Assembly: GCA_913057645.1 (NCBI GenBank)
Contig: CAJXOU010000009.1
Span: 1 to 64,000 of the forward strand
Length of the DNA: 64,000 bases
Direction: 5' to 3'
Origin: an uncultured Rhodobiaceae bacterium
GTDB taxonomy: Bacteria > Pseudomonadota > Alphaproteobacteria > Parvibaculales > Parvibaculaceae
The position numbers and the translations under genes were made by a program. Under the pieces are notes generated by a model, which was not told where the DNA came from, ran no database searches, and saw nothing but the letters and a program-made list of their open reading frames with translations. Below, piece by piece: positions 15,540 to 24,508 of the stretch; within the stretch, counting starts at the first letter, position 1, and each line of letters begins with the position of its first letter.

Positions 15540-15584
15540 GCGCATGATATATGCGCATATATCATGCGCATCAAGTATGCGCAT
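15538..15584. promoter_or_regulatory. ccdAB operator: four ATGCGCAT octamers at exact 13-bp spacing
   Basis: ATGCGCAT, itself palindromic, occurs at 15538, 15551, 15564 and 15577, each separated by 5 bp (GATAT, ATATC, CAAGT). The first three form a perfect 34-bp palindrome (15538-15571). The array covers the ccdA start codon and predicted promoter. Ribbon-helix-helix antitoxins bind short palindromes cooperatively along such arrays. Confidence 0.88.
15546..15574 (-). promoter_or_regulatory. Putative ccdAB promoter, possibly leaderless
   Basis: On the minus strand, TTGATG (15574-15569) and TATATC (15551-15546) are 17 bp apart. The expected start of transcription, about 7 nt further, coincides with the A of ATG at 15539. 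The mRNA may therefore be leaderless; no Shine-Dalgarno sequence precedes this ATG. Confidence 0.5.
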
Positions 15585-15607
15585 CAGCCGGAAGGGGCGG
15601 CGGATGC

Positions 15608-15635
15608 TTGACGCGCGGCCCTTTTCCCTTATAAA
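15608..15635 (+). promoter_or_regulatory. Promoter for rpmI-rplT
   Basis: TTGACG at 15608-15613 and TATAAA at 15630-15635 are 16 bp apart, the best sigma-70-like match in this region. The implied leader is about 130 nt, long enough for the L20-type autogenous control known in other bacteria. Confidence 0.65.
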
Positions 15636-15773
15636 TCCGCGCCTTCGGGGTGGCCCGGCCTGTAGGGCATGCCGTGACCGCCCGTAATGCCAAGACCCGG
15701 ACCCGCCACCTTCCGAATTCTTCAATGAATTCAAGGTCTTCAAGGGCAGGTTCTACAAAACACGGAGAGCAAA

Positions 15774-15980
15774 ATGCCCAAGCTGAAGACCAAGAGTGGC
15801 GTCAAGAAGCGTTTCAGCTTCACCGCCACCGGAAAAGTGAAGCGCGGCCAGACCGGCAAGCAGCACGGCATGATCAAACGGACCAACAAGCAGATCCGCA
15901 ACCTGCGCGGCACGACGCTCGTCGCCGAGCCCGATGCCAAGCGGATTGTGAAGATTTTCGCGCCCTACGGCCTGAAATAA
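15774..15980 (+). CDS. rpmI: 50S ribosomal protein L35
   Basis: A 68-residue basic ribosomal protein that binds 23S rRNA in the large subunit. It has the family start [14 protein letters not shown], the KHHG-like segment written here QHGMIKR, and a lysine/arginine-rich middle. A CGGAGAG ribosome site is 6 bp before the ATG. It is the first gene of rpmI-rplT. infC, often the gene directly upstream in other bacteria, is 12 kb away. Confidence 0.97.
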   Translation: MPKLKTKSGVKKRFSFTATGKVKRGQTGKQHGMIKRTNKQIRNLRGTTLVAEPDAKRIVKIFAPYGLK

Positions 15981-16016
15981 CCGCTTAGGTCCCATTTTCT
16001 TTCGAGGAGAATTCTC

Positions 16017-16373
16017 ATGTCGCGCGTCAAACGGGGCGTTACCGCCCATGCCCGGCACCGCAAAGTCATCAAGAAGGCGAAGGGCTATTACGGCCGCCGC
16101 AAGAATACCTTCCGCACGGCCAACCAGGCCGTCGAGAAGGCCGGCCAGTATGCCTATCGCGACCGCCGCACGCGCAAGCGCAACTTCCGCGCGCTCTGGA
16201 TCCAGCGCATCAACGCCGGCGTCCGCGAGCACGGCCTGACCTATTCGCGATTTATCGACGGCCTCGCCAAGGCTGGCATCGAAGTGGACCGCAAGGTGCT
16301 CTCCGATCTCGCCATCCATGAGCCCGAGGCCTTCAAGGCTCTGGTCGCCCAGGCACAGTCGGCCCTGAAGTAA
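16017..16373 (+). CDS. rplT: 50S ribosomal protein L20
   Basis: A 118-residue large-subunit assembly protein. The typical start [16 protein letters not shown], the [14 protein letters not shown] stretch and a C-terminal globular domain ([22 protein letters not shown]) are all present. In other bacteria L20 also represses its own operon at the mRNA level. A GAGGAGA ribosome site overlaps the palindrome GAGAATTCTC at 16007-16016, immediately before the ATG; this could partly mask the site. Confidence 0.97.
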   Translation: MSRVKRGVTAHARHRKVIKKAKGYYGRRKNTFRTANQAVEKAGQYAYRDRRTRKRNFRALWIQRINAGVREHGLTYSRFIDGLAKAGIEVDRKVLSDLAIHEPEAFKALVAQAQSALK

Positions 16374-16500
16374 GGCTGCCCTGTCACGACACCAGAGCCG
16401 GTCACCCGTCCGGGGCCCGCATGAGGTTTCATGCGTGCCGCTCTCGGGGGTGAGGCGGATCGCCGGTCGATAGCATCGTTCGCACGCCGTTTCCCTCAGT

Positions 16501-16534
16501 CGCCCGAGAGCCTGTAAGACACAGGCCACGGGCG
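16501..16534 (+). promoter_or_regulatory. Two-part stem-loop in pheS leader
   Basis: The outer stem CGCCCG (16501-16506) pairs with 16529-16534, and the inner stem CCTGT (16511-16515) pairs with 16521-16525. There is no T-run and no Phe-rich leader peptide, so a classical phe attenuator is not supported. It may still control pheST or end rplT transcripts. Confidence 0.45.
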
Positions 16535-16548
16535 ATTTGAGTGGACGT

Positions 16549-16560
16549 GTTTCGCGAAAC
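16549..16560. promoter_or_regulatory. 12-bp palindrome 20 bp before pheS
   Basis: GTTTCGCGAAAC is perfectly self-complementary. It may be a protein-binding site or chance; no known regulator is assigned. Confidence 0.3.
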
Positions 16561-16580
16561 GATCAGAAGCCGGTGAGAAG

Positions 16581-17672
16581 ATGACCGACAGCGCCGATCT
16601 CGAAAAACTCGAAGCGGAATTCGCCGCGGCGATTGCCGACGCGGTGGATATCGACACGCTCGAAGCCGTGCGCGTGGCCGCGCTCGGCAAGAAGGGCCGC
16701 GTCTCCGACCTGATGAAGGGCCTGGGCGGCATGTCGCCCGAAGAGCGCAAGGAGATGGGGCCGAAGCTGAACGGCCTCAAGGACCGCCTGACGGATGCGA
16801 TCGCCGCGCGCAAGGACGCGCTGCATCAGGCCGCGCTCGAAGCGCGCCTCGCGGGCGAGAAGATCGACGTGACATTGCCCGTGCGCGCGAGCGCGCTCGA
16901 AACGGGCCGCATCCATCCTCTTTCCCAGGTCTGGGACGAACTCGTCGCGATCTTCGCCGATATGGGCTTCGCGGTGGAGCAGGGCCCGGACATCGAGACG
17001 GACCACTATAATTTCGGCGCGCTGAACTTTCCCGAAGGTCACCCCGCGCGCGAGATGCACGACACCTTCTACTTCGAACCGAAGGCCGACGGATCGCGCA
17101 TGCTGCTCCGCACGCATACGAGTCCGGTCCAGGTGCGCACCATGGAAGCAGGCGAGCCGCCGTTCCGTTTCATCTGCCCCGGCCGCACCTATCGCTGCGA
17201 CAGCGACCAGACGCATACGCCACAGTTCCACCAGATCGAGGGCCTCGTGATCGACGAGACGACGCATCTGGGACACCTCAAATGGACGCTTGAGGAATTC
17301 CTGCGCGCCTTCTTCGAGGTGGAGGGCGTCGAGCTCCGCATGCGCCCGTCCTTCTTCCCGTTCACGGAACCATCGATGGAGGTCGATGTGCGCTGCGCGC
17401 GCCTCGGCAATGAAATCCGCATCGGCGAAGGCGACGACTGGCTCGAAATTCTCGGCTGCGGCATGGTTCACCCGAACGTGCTCAAGTCCGCGGGCATCGA
17501 CCCGGAAAAGTATCAGGGCTTTGCCTTCGGCGTCGGGCTCGACCGGCTCGCCATGCTGAAATACGGCATCCCGGATCTGCGCGCCTTCTTCGAAAGCGAT
17601 CTGCGCTGGCTCCGCCACTATGGCTTTGCCGCGCTCGACGTGCCGACGCTTGCGGGAGGGCTCTCGTCGTGA
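16581..17672 (+). CDS. pheS: Phenylalanyl-tRNA synthetase alpha subunit
   Basis: The 363-residue catalytic subunit of the (alpha-beta)2 enzyme that charges tRNA-Phe. The N-terminal coiled coil covers residues 1-85. Class II motif 2 is in the [15 protein letters not shown] to HQIEG region near 190-220. Motif 3, [14 protein letters not shown], starts near 313. Length and motifs are standard. The gene overlaps pheT by 4 bp (GTGA), giving coupled translation and equal subunit output. Confidence 0.97.
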   Translation: MTDSADLEKLEAEFAAAIADAVDIDTLEAVRVAALGKKGRVSDLMKGLGGMSPEERKEMGPKLNGLKDRLTDAIAARKDALHQAALEARLAGEKIDVTLPVRASALETGRIHPLSQVWDELVAIFADMGFAVEQGPDIETDHYNFGALNFPEGHPAREMHDTFYFEPKADGSRMLLRTHTSPVQVRTMEAGEPPFRFICPGRTYRCDSDQTHTPQFHQIEGLVIDETTHLGHLKWTLEEFLRAFFEVEGVELRMRPSFFPFTEPSMEVDVRCARLGNEIRIGEGDDWLEILGCGMVHPNVLKSAGIDPEKYQGFAFGVGLDRLAMLKYGIPDLRAFFESDLRWLRHYGFAALDVPTLAGGLSS

Positions 17673-20104
17673 AGTTCACACTTTCCTGGTTGAAGAACCC
17701 GCTCGAAACCGATGCGTCGCTGGATGAGATCGTCGCGAAGCTGACCATGCTCGGCCTCGAGGTCGAGGGTGTGGAAGACCCGGCGAAGAAGCTCGGCATC
17801 TTCTCCGTCGCAAAGGTGCTGGAAGCGGGTCCGCATCCCGACGCAGACAAACTGCAGGTGCTGAAGGTCGAGGCGCTTGTCGAAGGCGAAGTGAAGCAGT
17901 TGCAGGTCGTCTGCGGCGCACCGAACGCGCGCGCCGGCATGACAGGCATTTTCGCGCCGCCCGGCGCCACGATTCCCGTGAACGGCATGGTGCTGAAGCC
18001 GACCAAGATTCGCGGCGTCGAGTCGAACGGCATGATGTGTTCCGAGCGAGAGCTCGAACTCTCCGACGAACATGAAGGCATCATCGACCTGAAGGGCGAC
18101 TGGAAGGTCGGCACGCCCGCGGCGGAAGTGCTCGGCCGCGACGATCCGGTGATCGAGATCGCGATCACGCCAAACCGGCCTGATTGCCTCGGCGTTTACG
18201 GGGTCGCCCGCGACCTCGCGGCGGCGGGCCTCGGCCGTCTGCTCGAGGGAGACCTTTCGCCTGTGCCGGGCACGTTCGAAAGCCCGGTCGGCATCGAGCT
18301 CGACTTCCCGGCGGAAGCGGAGAATGCCTGTCCCGTCTTCGCGGGCCGTCTCATTCGCGGCGTGAAGAACGGCCCCTCGCCTGAGTGGTTGCAGACTTAC
18401 CTGAAGGCCGTGGGACTGCGCCCGATCAATGCGCTGGTCGATATCACGAATTTCATTTCGCTCGACCGCGCGCGCCCGTTGCACGTCTACGACGCCGCGA
18501 AGCTCAAGGGCGACATCCGCGCGCGGCTCGGCAGGAAGGGCGAGAAATTCCTCGCACTGGATGGCAAGGAGTATGAGATAGAGCCGGAATTCTGCGTCAT
18601 CGCAGATGACGCGCAGGTCCTTGGCCTCGGTGGCGTAATGGGCGGCGAAGCGAGCGGATCGACGGATGAGACCGTCGACGTCTTCGTCGAGAGCGCCTAT
18701 TTCGACCCCTATCGCACGGCACGCACGGGCCGCGACACCGGCATCGTCTCCGATGCGCGTTACCGCTTCGAGCGTGGCGTCGATCCGGAATTCGTGCTTC
18801 CGGGTCTCGAGCTCGCGACGAAGATGATCCTGAACCTCTGCGGCGGCGAGGCGTCGAACCTGGTCGTCGCCGGCAAGGTTCCGGACACGAAGAAGGTGAT
18901 CGCGTTCGATCCCGGCCGCATCGAAAAGCTCACCGGTCTCGCGCTGCCAAAATCGGAAGCGGTCACGATCCTCTCCGCGCTCGGCTTCGGCGTTTCGGAA
19001 GCGGAGGCGAAGCTTTCCGTTTCCGTGCCGTCCTGGCGGCCGGATGTGGAGGGAGAGGCGGATCTCGTGGAAGAAGTCGTGCGTGTGCACGGGCTCTCGG
19101 AAGTGAAGTCGGCAGCGTTGCCGCGCCTCCATGCGGTGGCGAAACCCGTTCTTTCGCCGCGCCAGCGCCGCGAGCGCATGGCGCGCCGCGCACTTGCCGC
19201 GCGCGGGCTGGTGGAAGCGGTCAACTGGTCCTTCATCTCCGAAGCGGAAGCGAGCCTCTTCGGCGGCGGCAATGCGGCGCCGGGCCTCAAGCTCGCAAAC
19301 CCGATCTCCGCCGAGATGAGTCATATGCGGCCAAGCCTGCTTGCGGGTCTCATTGCAGCGGCAGGACGCAACATGGCGCGGGGCCATGCCGATATCGCGA
19401 TGTTCGAGGTGGGCCAGCAGTTCGAGAATGACGAGCCTTCGGGGCAGGTACTTGCCGCGACAGGCCTTCGCCGCGGCACGGCGCGCCCGCAAGGCGCCGG
19501 GCGCCACTGGCAGGGCAAGGCCGGTGCCGTCGAGGCGATGGATGCGAAGGAAGATGCGGTGGCGCTGCTCTCCGCGCTTGGCGCACCGGTCGCGAGCTTC
19601 CAGATCGCGGCGGACGCGCCTTCCTGGTATCACCCGGGACGCTCCGGTGTTTTCCGCCTCGGCCCGAAAAACGTCATCGGCTATTTCGGTGAGCTTCATC
19701 CGCGCGTGCTGGACGAGATGGATGTTGCCGGGCCTGTGGTCGCCTTCGAGATCTTTCCCGATGCGATCCCCGAACCGAAGCGCAAACCGACGCGCGCGAA
19801 GCCGCCGCTCGATATGTCCGACCTGCAACCGCTTCGCCGCGACTTCGCTTTCGTCGTCGCGGAAAGCGTGACCGCGGATCAGGCGATCCGGGCCGCGCGC
19901 GGCGCAGACAAGAAGCTGATCGCGGATGTGTCGCTCTTCGATGTCTTCGAGGGCGGGTCGCTTGGTGAAGGGCAGAAGTCTCTCGCCATAGAAGTGACGC
20001 TGCAGCCCGTCGAGAAGACGCTGACCGATGAGGAGATCGAGGCGGTGTCGAAACGGATCGTTGCGGCGGTAGAGAAGGCGACAGGCGGTACGCTGAGAGG
20101 CTAA
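17669..20104 (+). CDS. pheT: Phenylalanyl-tRNA synthetase beta subunit
   Basis: An 811-residue subunit that binds tRNA-Phe and carries the editing domain. In order: an EMAP-type tRNA-binding OB domain at about residues 39-150 ([19 protein letters not shown]), the B3/4 editing domain (about 210-380), the B5 domain (about 405-475), a catalytic-like domain, and a C-terminal ferredoxin-fold anticodon-binding domain from about 715. GTG start at 17669 overlapping the pheS stop. Confidence 0.97.
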   Translation: MKFTLSWLKNPLETDASLDEIVAKLTMLGLEVEGVEDPAKKLGIFSVAKVLEAGPHPDADKLQVLKVEALVEGEVKQLQVVCGAPNARAGMTGIFAPPGATIPVNGMVLKPTKIRGVESNGMMCSERELELSDEHEGIIDLKGDWKVGTPAAEVLGRDDPVIEIAITPNRPDCLGVYGVARDLAAAGLGRLLEGDLSPVPGTFESPVGIELDFPAEAENACPVFAGRLIRGVKNGPSPEWLQTYLKAVGLRPINALVDITNFISLDRARPLHVYDAAKLKGDIRARLGRKGEKFLALDGKEYEIEPEFCVIADDAQVLGLGGVMGGEASGSTDETVDVFVESAYFDPYRTARTGRDTGIVSDARYRFERGVDPEFVLPGLELATKMILNLCGGEASNLVVAGKVPDTKKVIAFDPGRIEKLTGLALPKSEAVTILSALGFGVSEAEAKLSVSVPSWRPDVEGEADLVEEVVRVHGLSEVKSAALPRLHAVAKPVLSPRQRRERMARRALAARGLVEAVNWSFISEAEASLFGGGNAAPGLKLANPISAEMSHMRPSLLAGLIAAAGRNMARGHADIAMFEVGQQFENDEPSGQVLAATGLRRGTARPQGAGRHWQGKAGAVEAMDAKEDAVALLSALGAPVASFQIAADAPSWYHPGRSGVFRLGPKNVIGYFGELHPRVLDEMDVAGPVVAFEIFPDAIPEPKRKPTRAKPPLDMSDLQPLRRDFAFVVAESVTADQAIRAARGADKKLIADVSLFDVFEGGSLGEGQKSLAIEVTLQPVEKTLTDEEIEAVSKRIVAAVEKATGGTLRG

Positions 20105-20134
20105 ACTGTCCGCTCTTCGCTCGGGGAGGGGTGA

Positions 20135-20938
20135 ATGGCTTTCGAGAGCTACAGCATCTCGCGAATGGACCGCGTAGGCCGCTCCATTGTGCTGACGGGC
20201 CGCAGCATCGGGCCGGAGGGTGGAAGCGAGATCGTCATGCTCGCCTCGCTCGGCCGGCCCGGAAGTGATTTCGATGAAGTGGCGGCGTCGCTCGCCGATG
20301 CGGGCTATCGCGTGACGCTGCCGGAGCCGCGTGGCATCGGCGGCAGCGACGGTCCGATGGAAGGACTGACTCTGCATGATCTGGCAGAAGACGTCGCCGC
20401 CGTGATCGACAGCAAGACGAAAGCGCCGGTGACGCTGCTTGGCCACGCCTTCGGCAACCGCCTTGCGCGGACCACCGCTGCGGATCGCCCGGAACTCGTC
20501 TCCCGGGTGATCCTGCTTGCCTGTGGCGGTCTCATCGAAATTCCGGAAAAGGCGCGACAAGCGCTCATCGGTTGCTTCGATGAAAGTCTCTCGCCTGAAG
20601 AGCACATCGAATGCGTTCGCTACGGCTTCTTCGCAAAGGGCAACAACCCGGACGTCTGGCGTGGTGGCTGGGACAGACAGGTCATGCTGATGCAGTCCTC
20701 CGCCGTGCGCACAACGCCGGTGGAAGACTGGTGGGAAGCAGGCGGCCAGCCGATCCTCGTCGTGCAGGCGCTGGAAGATGCGATCGCGCTGCCGGCGAAC
20801 GCGCATGACCTGAAGAAGCGGCTCGGTGACCGCGCGACGCTGATCGAATTGCCGAATGCTGGTCACGCCATGTTGCCGGAGCAGCCGGAACGGATCGTTT
20901 CGGCGATCCGGAGCTATATCGAGGATGCGGAGAAGTGA
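20135..20938 (+). CDS. Alpha/beta hydrolase-fold protein lacking the nucleophile Ser
   Basis: A 267-residue alpha/beta hydrolase-fold protein. The nucleophile elbow reads G103-H-A105-F-G107, so the usual Ser is Ala. An acid candidate sits in ALEDAIALP near residue 215 and the His in NAGHAML at 244. The oxyanion-side motif PRGIGGSDGP is intact. Without a nucleophile it may be a pseudoenzyme or use other chemistry, as cofactor-free dioxygenases or lyases of the fold do. It is 30 bp after pheT and 1 bp before an enoyl-CoA hydratase-like gene, so the two are probably cotranslated. Confidence 0.82.
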   Translation: MAFESYSISRMDRVGRSIVLTGRSIGPEGGSEIVMLASLGRPGSDFDEVAASLADAGYRVTLPEPRGIGGSDGPMEGLTLHDLAEDVAAVIDSKTKAPVTLLGHAFGNRLARTTAADRPELVSRVILLACGGLIEIPEKARQALIGCFDESLSPEEHIECVRYGFFAKGNNPDVWRGGWDRQVMLMQSSAVRTTPVEDWWEAGGQPILVVQALEDAIALPANAHDLKKRLGDRATLIELPNAGHAMLPEQPERIVSAIRSYIEDAEK

Positions 20939-20939
20939 G

Positions 20940-21764
20940 ATGGAACTGAAAACGATCCGCTACGAACTCGTTGATGGCATCGCAATGGTGACGCTTTCAC
21001 GCCCGAAGCGCCGCAACGCCTGGACCGGCCGTATGCACACCGAATACCGTTGGGTGCTTTCGGAGGCGGACAGGGATTCCGCCGTCCGCGTCATCGTCGT
21101 GACAGGCGACCCGGAGGGAAAGGCCTTTTGCGCCGGCGCCGACATGGCGGCCCTCGAAGGTCATTCGGAAAAGGGCCGCTACGACAGCGGCACCACGGAG
21201 GACATCGCCAAGCCAGGCTACGGCGTCATGGCAGAATTCGACGCGACATTTGCCTATCATTTCGGGCTGACGAAGCCCGTCATCGCAGCCATCAACGGCG
21301 CGGCGGCGGGCGTCGGTCTCGTGCTCGCGGCCTATGCCGATCTGCGCTTCTGCGTGCCCGGCGCGAAATTCACCGCCGCCCATGGTCGCTTCAACTTCCC
21401 GGCCGAGTTCGGCCTGTCCTGGGTGCTGCCCCGGATCGTGGGGCTGACCCACGCAAACGATATCCTGCTGTCGAGCCGCGTCTTCACCTCGGAAGAGGCG
21501 ATGGAGATGGGGTTCCTGAACAAGCTGCTGCCGGAAGCGGAACTCATGCCGCATGTCATGGGCTATGCGAGGAAGATGGCGGAGGGCGTCTCACCGGGTT
21601 CGCTCCGCGAGACGAAACGGCAGGTTTACACGGACCTCCACAGGGACGCCGCTGGCGCTGTCGTGGCCGCGGAGCGCCTGCTCGAGGAAATGATCAAGCA
21701 CCCTGACTACAAGGAAGGGGTCAAGGCCTGGATGGAGAAGCGCCGGGCTGACTGGCAGGGCTGA
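20940..21764 (+). CDS. Enoyl-CoA hydratase/isomerase family protein
   Basis: A 274-residue crotonase-fold enzyme acting on acyl-CoA thioesters. The oxyanion-hole segments [13 protein letters not shown] (near 59-71) and [19 protein letters not shown] (near 118-136) are clear. A candidate catalytic Glu lies in FPAEFGLSW near residue 157. It could hydrate or isomerise an enoyl-CoA; the exact reaction is not determinable. The ATG follows the hydrolase stop by one base. Extension to an earlier ATG at 20856 would overlap that gene and adds no conserved sequence. Confidence 0.88.
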   Translation: MELKTIRYELVDGIAMVTLSRPKRRNAWTGRMHTEYRWVLSEADRDSAVRVIVVTGDPEGKAFCAGADMAALEGHSEKGRYDSGTTEDIAKPGYGVMAEFDATFAYHFGLTKPVIAAINGAAAGVGLVLAAYADLRFCVPGAKFTAAHGRFNFPAEFGLSWVLPRIVGLTHANDILLSSRVFTSEEAMEMGFLNKLLPEAELMPHVMGYARKMAEGVSPGSLRETKRQVYTDLHRDAAGAVVAAERLLEEMIKHPDYKEGVKAWMEKRRADWQG

Positions 21765-21783
21765 GAGGCAGAAAAGGCCGCAA

Positions 21784-21812
21784 TTGGCTTGCGACCCGGC
21801 CAGTGCTATATG
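21784..21812 (+). promoter_or_regulatory. Putative lepA promoter
   Basis: TTGGCT at 21784-21789 and TATATG at 21807-21812 are 17 bp apart and would give a leader of about 20 nt before the lepA ATG at 21839. Confidence 0.4.
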
Positions 21813-21838
21813 GGCCCGTCCGCGAACCAGTAGGCCCC

Positions 21839-23641
21839 ATGACCGACCTCTCCCATATCCGCAATTTCTCGATCATCGCCCATATCGACCACGGCAAGTC
21901 GACCCTTGCCGACCGGCTGATTCAGCTTTGCGGCGGTCTGACCGTGCGCGAGATGAAGGAGCAGGTGCTCGATTCGATGGATATCGAGCGCGAGCGCGGC
22001 ATCACCATCAAGGCGCAGACGGTCCGTCTCGAATACAAGGCGAATAATGGCGAGACCTATGAGCTGAACCTCATCGACACGCCCGGCCATGTGGACTTCG
22101 CCTATGAGGTGAACCGCTCGCTCGCAGCCTGCGAGGGTTCGCTCCTCGTCGTCGATGCGAGCCAGGGTGTCGAGGCGCAGACGCTGGCGAACGTCTATCA
22201 CGCGCTTGACGTGAATCACGAAATCATACCCGTCCTGAACAAGATCGACCTGCCAGCCGCGGACCCGCAGCGCACGCGCGAGCAGATCGAGGATGTGATC
22301 GGTCTCGACGCGTCGGACGCGGTGGAGATTTCCGCGAAGAGCGGCATCGGCATTCCTGACGTGCTGGAAGCAATCGTGAACCGCTTGCCCGCGCCCAAGG
22401 GCGACCAGGCGGCTCCGTTGAAGGCGATGCTGGTCGACAGCTGGTACGACGCCTATCTCGGTGTCGTCGTGCTGGTCCGCATCATCGACGGCGAACTCAA
22501 GAAGGGCCAGCGCGTCAAGATGATGAAGACGGGCGGCACCTACACGATCGACCAGGTCGGCATCTTCAAGCCGAAGAAGGAAGCGGTCGCGAGCCTCACG
22601 CCCGGCGAGATCGGCTATTTCACGGCGTCGATCAAGGAAGTTGCCGATACGCGCGTCGGCGACACGGTGACGGAAGAAAAGCGCCCGACGGCCGCAGCGC
22701 TGCCCGGCTTCCAGCCTGCGCAACCCGTCGTCTTCTGCGGTCTCTTTCCTGTGGACGCCGCCGAGTTCGAGGATCTGCGCGATGCGATGGGCCGCCTGCG
22801 CCTCAACGATGCGAGCTTCGAATACGAGATGGAAACCTCGGCCGCGCTCGGCTTCGGTTTCCGGTGCGGCTTTCTGGGCCTGCTTCATCTCGAGATCGTG
22901 CGCGAGCGTCTCGAGCGCGAGTTCGACATCGATCTGATCACGACGGCGCCGTCCGTTATCTACCAGCTTCACATGATCGATGGCTCGATCGTCGAGATGC
23001 ACAATCCCGCCGACATGCCGGACCTCACGCGCATCGACCACATCGAGGAACCTTGGATCAAGGCGACGATTCTGGTGCCCGATGAATATCTGGGTGCGGT
23101 GCTGAAGCTCTGCGAGGATCGCCGCGGCCACCAGGTGGATCTCACCTATGCGGGTTCGCGCGCCATGCTCGTCTATCGCCTGCCGCTGAACGAAGTGGTG
23201 CTCGATTTCTACGACCGGCTGAAGTCCGTTAGCCGCGGCTATGCGAGCTTCGACTACCAGATCGAGGGTTATCAGGAAGACGACCTCGTCAAGATGTCGA
23301 TCCTGGTCAACGAGGAGCCTGTGGATGCGCTCGCGACCATCGTCCACCGCTCACGGGCCGAACAGCGCGGCCGCATGATGTGCGAAAAGCTGAAGGAACT
23401 GATCCCCAAGCATCTCTTCAAGATTCCGATCCAGGCGGCGATCGGTGGCCGCGTCATCGCGCGAGAGACGATCTCGGCCATGCGCAAGGACGTCACGGCG
23501 AAGTGCTATGGCGGCGACATTACCCGCAAGCGCAAGCTTCTGGAGAAGCAGAAGGAAGGCAAGAAGAAGATGCGGCAGTTCGGCCGCGTCGAGATTCCGC
23601 AGGACGCCTTCATCTCCGCGCTGAAGATGGATGCGAACTGA
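21839..23641 (+). CDS. lepA: Elongation factor 4 (LepA)
   Basis: A 600-residue translational GTPase that binds ribosomes and influences initiation or back-translocation. The G domain has the P-loop AHIDHGKST near residue 15, DTPGHVDF near 80 and NKIDLPAA near 135. The EF4-specific C-terminal domain ends in [24 protein letters not shown], split by the conserved GGD. The ATG at 21839 gives the usual N-terminus [18 protein letters not shown] bidirectional terminator follows. Confidence 0.97.
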   Translation: MTDLSHIRNFSIIAHIDHGKSTLADRLIQLCGGLTVREMKEQVLDSMDIERERGITIKAQTVRLEYKANNGETYELNLIDTPGHVDFAYEVNRSLAACEGSLLVVDASQGVEAQTLANVYHALDVNHEIIPVLNKIDLPAADPQRTREQIEDVIGLDASDAVEISAKSGIGIPDVLEAIVNRLPAPKGDQAAPLKAMLVDSWYDAYLGVVVLVRIIDGELKKGQRVKMMKTGGTYTIDQVGIFKPKKEAVASLTPGEIGYFTASIKEVADTRVGDTVTEEKRPTAAALPGFQPAQPVVFCGLFPVDAAEFEDLRDAMGRLRLNDASFEYEMETSAALGFGFRCGFLGLLHLEIVRERLEREFDIDLITTAPSVIYQLHMIDGSIVEMHNPADMPDLTRIDHIEEPWIKATILVPDEYLGAVLKLCEDRRGHQVDLTYAGSRAMLVYRLPLNEVVLDFYDRLKSVSRGYASFDYQIEGYQEDDLVKMSILVNEEPVDALATIVHRSRAEQRGRMMCEKLKELIPKHLFKIPIQAAIGGRVIARETISAMRKDVTAKCYGGDITRKRKLLEKQKEGKKKMRQFGRVEIPQDAFISALKMDAN

Positions 23642-23668
23642 GGCGTTCGCTGCTCAATCCAAAAACGA

Positions 23669-23697
23669 AAAAGGCCGTCCTTTGGGGACGGCCTTTT
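23669..23697. terminator. Bidirectional terminator after lepA
   Basis: Stem 23671-23680 pairs with 23686-23695 (AAGGCCGTCC), with A-rich and T-rich flanks on the two sides. It serves lepA and the convergent small membrane protein gene. Confidence 0.88.
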
Positions 23698-23715
23698 GCA
23701 TGAATTGCCGGTAGC

Positions 23716-24012
23716 TCAGTCGGCGCGGCGGAGCAGGGCGATGAGGCCCGCAAGCACGATACCGATAATGCCGAGAACGCCCCAAGCGGGGAACGACATG
23801 ACCTCGCCGATCGGGCCCTTGAGGCCTTCCGGAGCGCCGGAGTCGGTCCAGGAAACGAAAGCGTCCCGGCTTCCCTCATGCACCAACGCCCAGAATTCGC
23901 TGAACGACCGCATGGTGACTTCGCCGGCTTCCAGCGAAAGCAACGCATCCGAACCCAGCGCCATCAGGGCAGCGATAATGAAAAGAAGTCCTAGCAGCCT
24001 GAAAACGACCAT
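23716..24012 (-). CDS. Small membrane protein, unknown function
   Basis: A 98-residue protein with a hydrophobic helix at residues 3-24 (FRLLGLLFIIAALMALGSDA) and a second at 75-94 (AWGVLGIIGIVLAGLIALL). The loop between them is about 50 residues, polar and mildly acidic. The layout fits a two-pass inner-membrane protein common in alphaproteobacteria. No catalytic motif or named family is recognised. It is convergent with lepA, sharing its terminator. Confidence 0.65.
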   Translation of the reverse strand: MVVFRLLGLLFIIAALMALGSDALLSLEAGEVTMRSFSEFWALVHEGSRDAFVSWTDSGAPEGLKGPIGEVMSFPAWGVLGIIGIVLAGLIALLRRAD

Positions 24013-24080
24013 GACACGAGCCCCCCAGCCCTACGCAGTGATTATAGAAACAATGTTCCGAACGGTATCCGGATCGAGTG

Positions 24081-24116
24081 TGCCAAACAAGCACACTTCT
24101 GCGAAGAAGTTTGGCA
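24081..24116. repeat. Inverted repeat upstream of tRNA-Ser
   Basis: TGCCAAAC (24081-24088) and GTTTGGCA (24109-24116) are perfect inverted repeats 20 bp apart, and the interior contains a second small complement (CTTC/GAAG). It lies between the small membrane protein gene and the tRNA promoter. Role unknown. Confidence 0.45.
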
Positions 24117-24145
24117 GATCAAGGAGCTAAACCCCGTGATCCCGG

Positions 24146-24173
24146 TTGATTCAGGTCTTTTGTCGCGTATAGT
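24146..24173 (+). promoter_or_regulatory. Promoter of tRNA-Ser
   Basis: TTGATT at 24146-24151 and TATAGT at 24168-24173 are 16 bp apart, about 33 bp before the mature 5' end of the tRNA. Confidence 0.6.
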
Positions 24174-24206
24174 GCCGCCGCTATCGCCCGCCGCGTCGGG
24201 CGACCC

Positions 24207-24296
24207 GGAGGGGTGGCCGAGTGGCTGAAGGCGCACGCTTGGAAAGCGTGTATACGGGAAACCGTATCGAGGGTTCGAATCCCTCTCCCTCCGCCA
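24207..24296 (+). tRNA. tRNA-Ser (anticodon GGA)
   Basis: A class II tRNA of 90 nt including an encoded CCA. The acceptor stem is 24207-24213 with 24286-24292 (one G-U pair). The anticodon stem CACGC/GCGTG encloses loop TTGGAAA, with anticodon GGA at 24241-24243. There is a long serine-type variable arm around TATACGGGAAACCGTAT, and the T arm GGGTTCGAATCCC. It decodes UCC and UCU. No integrase or attachment-site duplication is seen beside it. Confidence 0.97.
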
Positions 24297-24508
24297 ACCG
24301 GATTTCTTATCCGAATCAATCAGTTAGATGTCCATGCGGATCGCCGCCGGCGCCGGATTCGCGTAATCCCTGAGGGTTTCGGCCATCGGCGCCGTTCCTC
24401 CGCCGCCGAAAATTGCCGTTACGGGAAATATCCTGAGGCAGAATTGCTACAGGGGTCCGCGAAACATGGTTAATGCGGATCCTGAAGGTCTGGGGATTGT
24501 CCGATGAA
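24297..24508. other. Intergenic region between tRNA-Ser and the Tad locus
   Basis: A short hairpin (CGGAT 24299-24303 with 24309-24313) directly follows the tRNA and may aid termination, although no T-run follows. Nothing else is recognised. Confidence 0.4.

Noticed and set aside
17618-20866. Very long open frame antisense to pheT (over 1000 codons)
   Set aside because: It mirrors pheT and the next gene codon for codon, has Arg/His/Asp-rich composition and no family motifs; a GC-bias artefact.
24207-24296. tRNA-Ser as an integration site of a genomic island
   Set aside because: No integrase, no second copy of the tRNA 3' end and ordinary genes on both sides.
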